Part shown: positions 13,085 through 14,801 of the stretch, one piece after another
Layout: each line of letters begins with the position of its first letter
How positions within the stretch are numbered: position 1 is the stretch's first letter
DNA from: Gemmatimonadota bacterium
Lineage (GTDB): Bacteria > Gemmatimonadota > Gemmatimonadetes > Gemmatimonadales > GWC2-71-9
Length of the DNA stretch: 14,801 bases
Reading direction: 5' to 3'
Assembly: GCA_022573095.1 (NCBI GenBank)
Contig: JACZUR010000027.1
Span: 1 to 14,801 of the forward strand
The notes under the pieces: generated by a model
Database searches by the model: none
Told to the model about the DNA's origin: nothing
What the model saw: only the letters and a program-made list of their open reading frames with translations
Translations under genes and position numbers: made by a program

Positions 13085-14050
13085 CTAAGCTTTCACACTA
13101 GAATAATCGGACTGTAGTAGAGCGGTAGCAGCTACGTCTACGATATCATCCGCCGTCGCGCCCCGCGATAGGTCGGCCATCGGCTTCGCCAGCCCCTGGA
13201 TTATCGGGCCGATAGCCACCGCTCCGGCCAGCCTCTGCACAAGTTTGTACGCAATGTTTCCACTGTCGAGATCCGGGAAAACCAGCACATTCGCCCTTCC
13301 TTTCACCGGGCTCCCCGGGGCCTTACCGTCAACGATTCCAGGAACCAAAGCAGCATCGCCCTGTAACTCACCGTCGCACGGAACATGGGGTGCCAGCGAC
13401 CGGAAGACCTCCACGGCCTCTCTAACCTTATCGATTCGCGGACCCGCCGCGCTACCTTTAGTGCTGTAGGAGAGGAACGCCACGACCGGATCATCGCCAA
13501 CGATGGATCTTCTGTCACGGGAAGCGGCAAGCGCAATCTCCGCGAGCGCCCGCGACGAGGGATCGGGTATGACGGCGGCATCCGTGAACGTTAGGACCGT
13601 CTCCTCACTGCTTCCCCACCACGCTCCGCCTGAAGCTCGATCTTCCAGCACCATGTAAAAAGCGCTGCTCACCGTTTCGATGCCTGCGGCCGCGCCGATA
13701 CTCCACAGCGCAGCCCTGAGGACTTCGGCAGTTGAGGTCACCGCGCCAGCAACGGCAGTGTCCACCTCTCCCAGCGCGACCAGGCCAGCGGCGAACCTCA
13801 CGGGATCGCGCGCAAGGGCTAGCGCATCGTCGACACCCGATACTCTGTCCGGCCTGCGTTCGGCAAGGAGTTCAGCTACGGTTTCTACGCGCGGGTCGTC
13901 GATCTCCCGTTGCAGGAGCGTAACCTCAGCGATACCACCATCGCGCAAGATACCAGCGGCCCGCTGCACCCGTTCGTCCCAACCCTCAACCAGCACAATT
14001 CTACCGCCAACCGCCGCAGCGCGGTCATGCAATCTACTCCTGAAATTCAA
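13085..14050 (-). CDS. pta: Phosphate acetyltransferase (short form)
   Basis: Converts acetyl-CoA and phosphate to acetyl phosphate and CoA, and the reverse, in acetate metabolism. The 321-residue length matches the short, cytoplasmic Pta without a regulatory N-terminal domain. Family motifs are present: FLSYSTKGSAAG (192-203), CDGELQGDAAL (225-235), NVLVFPDLDSGNIAYKLVQRLAGA (254-277) and IGPIIQGLAKPMADLSRG. A phosphate butyryltransferase is possible in principle, but DGELQGDAAL and the C-terminal signature favour Pta. Start TTG 14048-14050 overlaps the coaD stop as TTGA. No acetate kinase gene is adjacent. Its position between coaD and the partner switch ties CoA synthesis and acetyl-CoA use, and acetyl phosphate might be a signal linked to the switch; the latter is speculation. 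Confidence 0.9.
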   Translation of the reverse strand: MNFRSRLHDRAAAVGGRIVLVEGWDERVQRAAGILRDGGIAEVTLLQREIDDPRVETVAELLAERRPDRVSGVDDALALARDPVRFAAGLVALGEVDTAVAGAVTSTAEVLRAALWSIGAAAGIETVSSAFYMVLEDRASGGAWWGSSEETVLTFTDAAVIPDPSSRALAEIALAASRDRRSIVGDDPVVAFLSYSTKGSAAGPRIDKVREAVEVFRSLAPHVPCDGELQGDAALVPGIVDGKAPGSPVKGRANVLVFPDLDSGNIAYKLVQRLAGAVAIGPIIQGLAKPMADLSRGATADDIVDVAATALLQSDYSSVKA

Positions 14051-14529
14051 CTGCCGTACTTCTCCTTCAGCGCCGCCCCCACAGAGGGGTGCACGAACTC
14101 ATCGATGTCCCCGCCAAACTGTGCCACCTCTTTCACCAGGCTGGAACTCAGATAGGTCAGATGGAGTGCCGGAACGAGAAACACGGTCTCCAGGCGTTGG
14201 TTGAGCCGCCGGTTCATCAACGCCATCTGAGACTCGTATTCGAAGTCGCTTATTGCGCGAAGCCCGCGCACAACTATCTCCGCGCCAACATCACGCGCAA
14301 AGTCGGCCGACAATCCCTCGAACGAACGAACATCGACCCCCTCTACCCCCCCCAACACCTCTGCGAGCAGATCCATCCGCTCCGCGACCGAAAAGAGGTA
14401 TTGCTTACCGGGATTGACCGCGACTGCGACCACGACTCGATCGACGAACCTGAGGCTTCTTTCTATGAGGTCTTCGTGACCTCTCGTGATCGGGTCGAAG
14501 GAACCGGGATAGATTGCTGTTCGCGGCAT
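14047..14529 (-). CDS. coaD: Phosphopantetheine adenylyltransferase
   Basis: Catalyses the fourth step of CoA synthesis: 4'-phosphopantetheine plus ATP to dephospho-CoA and pyrophosphate. The 160 residues have the nucleotidyltransferase signature TRGH (15-18) within AIYPGSFDPITRGHEDLIER, then VRGLRAISDFEYESQMALMNRRL (87-109) and the C-terminal LTYLSSSLVKEVAQFGGDI (123-141). Length is standard. Start ATG 14527-14529 shares one base with the rsmD stop (TAATG). Adjacent rsmD-coaD is a very common pair in bacteria. Confidence 0.97.
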   Translation of the reverse strand: MPRTAIYPGSFDPITRGHEDLIERSLRFVDRVVVAVAVNPGKQYLFSVAERMDLLAEVLGGVEGVDVRSFEGLSADFARDVGAEIVVRGLRAISDFEYESQMALMNRRLNQRLETVFLVPALHLTYLSSSLVKEVAQFGGDIDEFVHPSVGAALKEKYGS

Positions 14530-14801
14530 TATCCGAATAGAAATGATAAGGTCGTATTTCCGTAGTTGCGTACTCGGTCGGCTTCAAACACCTGTTTCGC
14601 CGAGTGTTCAACAATGAGAATGCGTGCAAACGCCGCTTCACGGAAGGCCTCCACCATTCGCCCCGCTTGATCGGATTGGTAGGGTGGATCGGCAAAGGCA
14701 ACATCGTACGCATGGGGAGCGAGGTTTTCAATGAACAGCGAAGCCTTAAGCTGGTGTATGACCGACACATCACCCACGCCGAGAGTTGCTATGTTGTGAT
14801 C
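14529..14801 (-). CDS. rsmD: 16S rRNA (guanine-966-N2)-methyltransferase, C-terminal part
   Basis: Only the last 90 codons are in the window; the frame is open to the window end. The catalytic FADPPY motif of N2-guanine/N6-adenine methyltransferases is clear, preceded by NIATLGVGDVSVIHQLKASL, which fits the RsmD core, and followed by ILIVEHSAKQ. The first in-frame GTG (14775-14777) is internal, not a true start. The protein ends at TAA 14529-14531, overlapping the coaD ATG. Identity rests on the DPPY motif plus the rsmD-coaD neighbourhood. Confidence 0.88.
   Translation of the reverse strand, partial: DHNIATLGVGDVSVIHQLKASLFIENLAPHAYDVAFADPPYQSDQAGRMVEAFREAAFARILIVEHSAKQVFEADRVRNYGNTTLSFLFG

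Noticed and set aside
1..14801. CRISPR arrays, insertion sequences, prophage or integration sites
   Set aside because: No regularly spaced repeats, transposase or integrase motifs, or terminal inverted repeats were seen; gene spacing leaves no room for them.

Overview
The window is one strand of a bacterial chromosome: every gene I can support is on the minus strand, gene-dense, with short overlaps and only two spacers longer than 90 bases. The content is mostly housekeeping. Moderately high GC, frequent GTG/TTG starts, a split pheS/pheT downstream of infC-rpmI-rplT, and a ZapA/RNase Y pair behind pheT suggest a non-Firmicutes, Gram-negative-type lineage. My impression is Gemmatimonadota or a relative, but that rests on remembered gene order and protein style and is weakly held. 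I see no mobile element, CRISPR array, rRNA or tRNA.

Read in the direction of transcription (from high to low coordinates), there are three transcription blocks. Block 1 (14801 to 9909): rsmD (cut by the window edge), coaD, a phosphate acetyltransferase, a complete partner-switching trio (STAS antagonist, HATPase kinase/anti-sigma, GAF plus PP2C phosphatase) without an adjacent sigma factor, and rsmA. Neighbouring genes overlap or nearly touch, so this looks like one operon. Block 2 (9912 to 6279): rex, arginine deiminase, a DEDDh exonuclease and a metallo-beta-lactamase-fold hydrolase. A perfect 22-bp inverted repeat matching the Rex operator lies over the rex promoter and just upstream of the rex start, so the block is probably controlled by the NADH/NAD+ ratio through Rex itself.

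Block 3 (about 6292 to 1, running off the window): infC, rpmI, rplT, pheS, pheT, a small coiled-coil protein, zapA and rny. It is preceded by a promoter-like sequence embedded in the end of the hydrolase gene and a leader of roughly 150 bases. That leader ends in an intrinsic terminator directly before the infC ribosome binding site, with an alternative fold that would break the terminator; this has the layout of ribosomal-protein attenuation. infC has no standard start codon before its conserved N-terminus: the only well-placed start is CTG, six bases after AGGAGG.

The points most worth following are the infC leader plus CTG start, the Rex operator on a rex-arcA operon, and the partner-switching module without a visible output, whose phosphatase reading frame seems to extend upstream of its first ordinary start codon. 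I did not find an entirely new type of system here.
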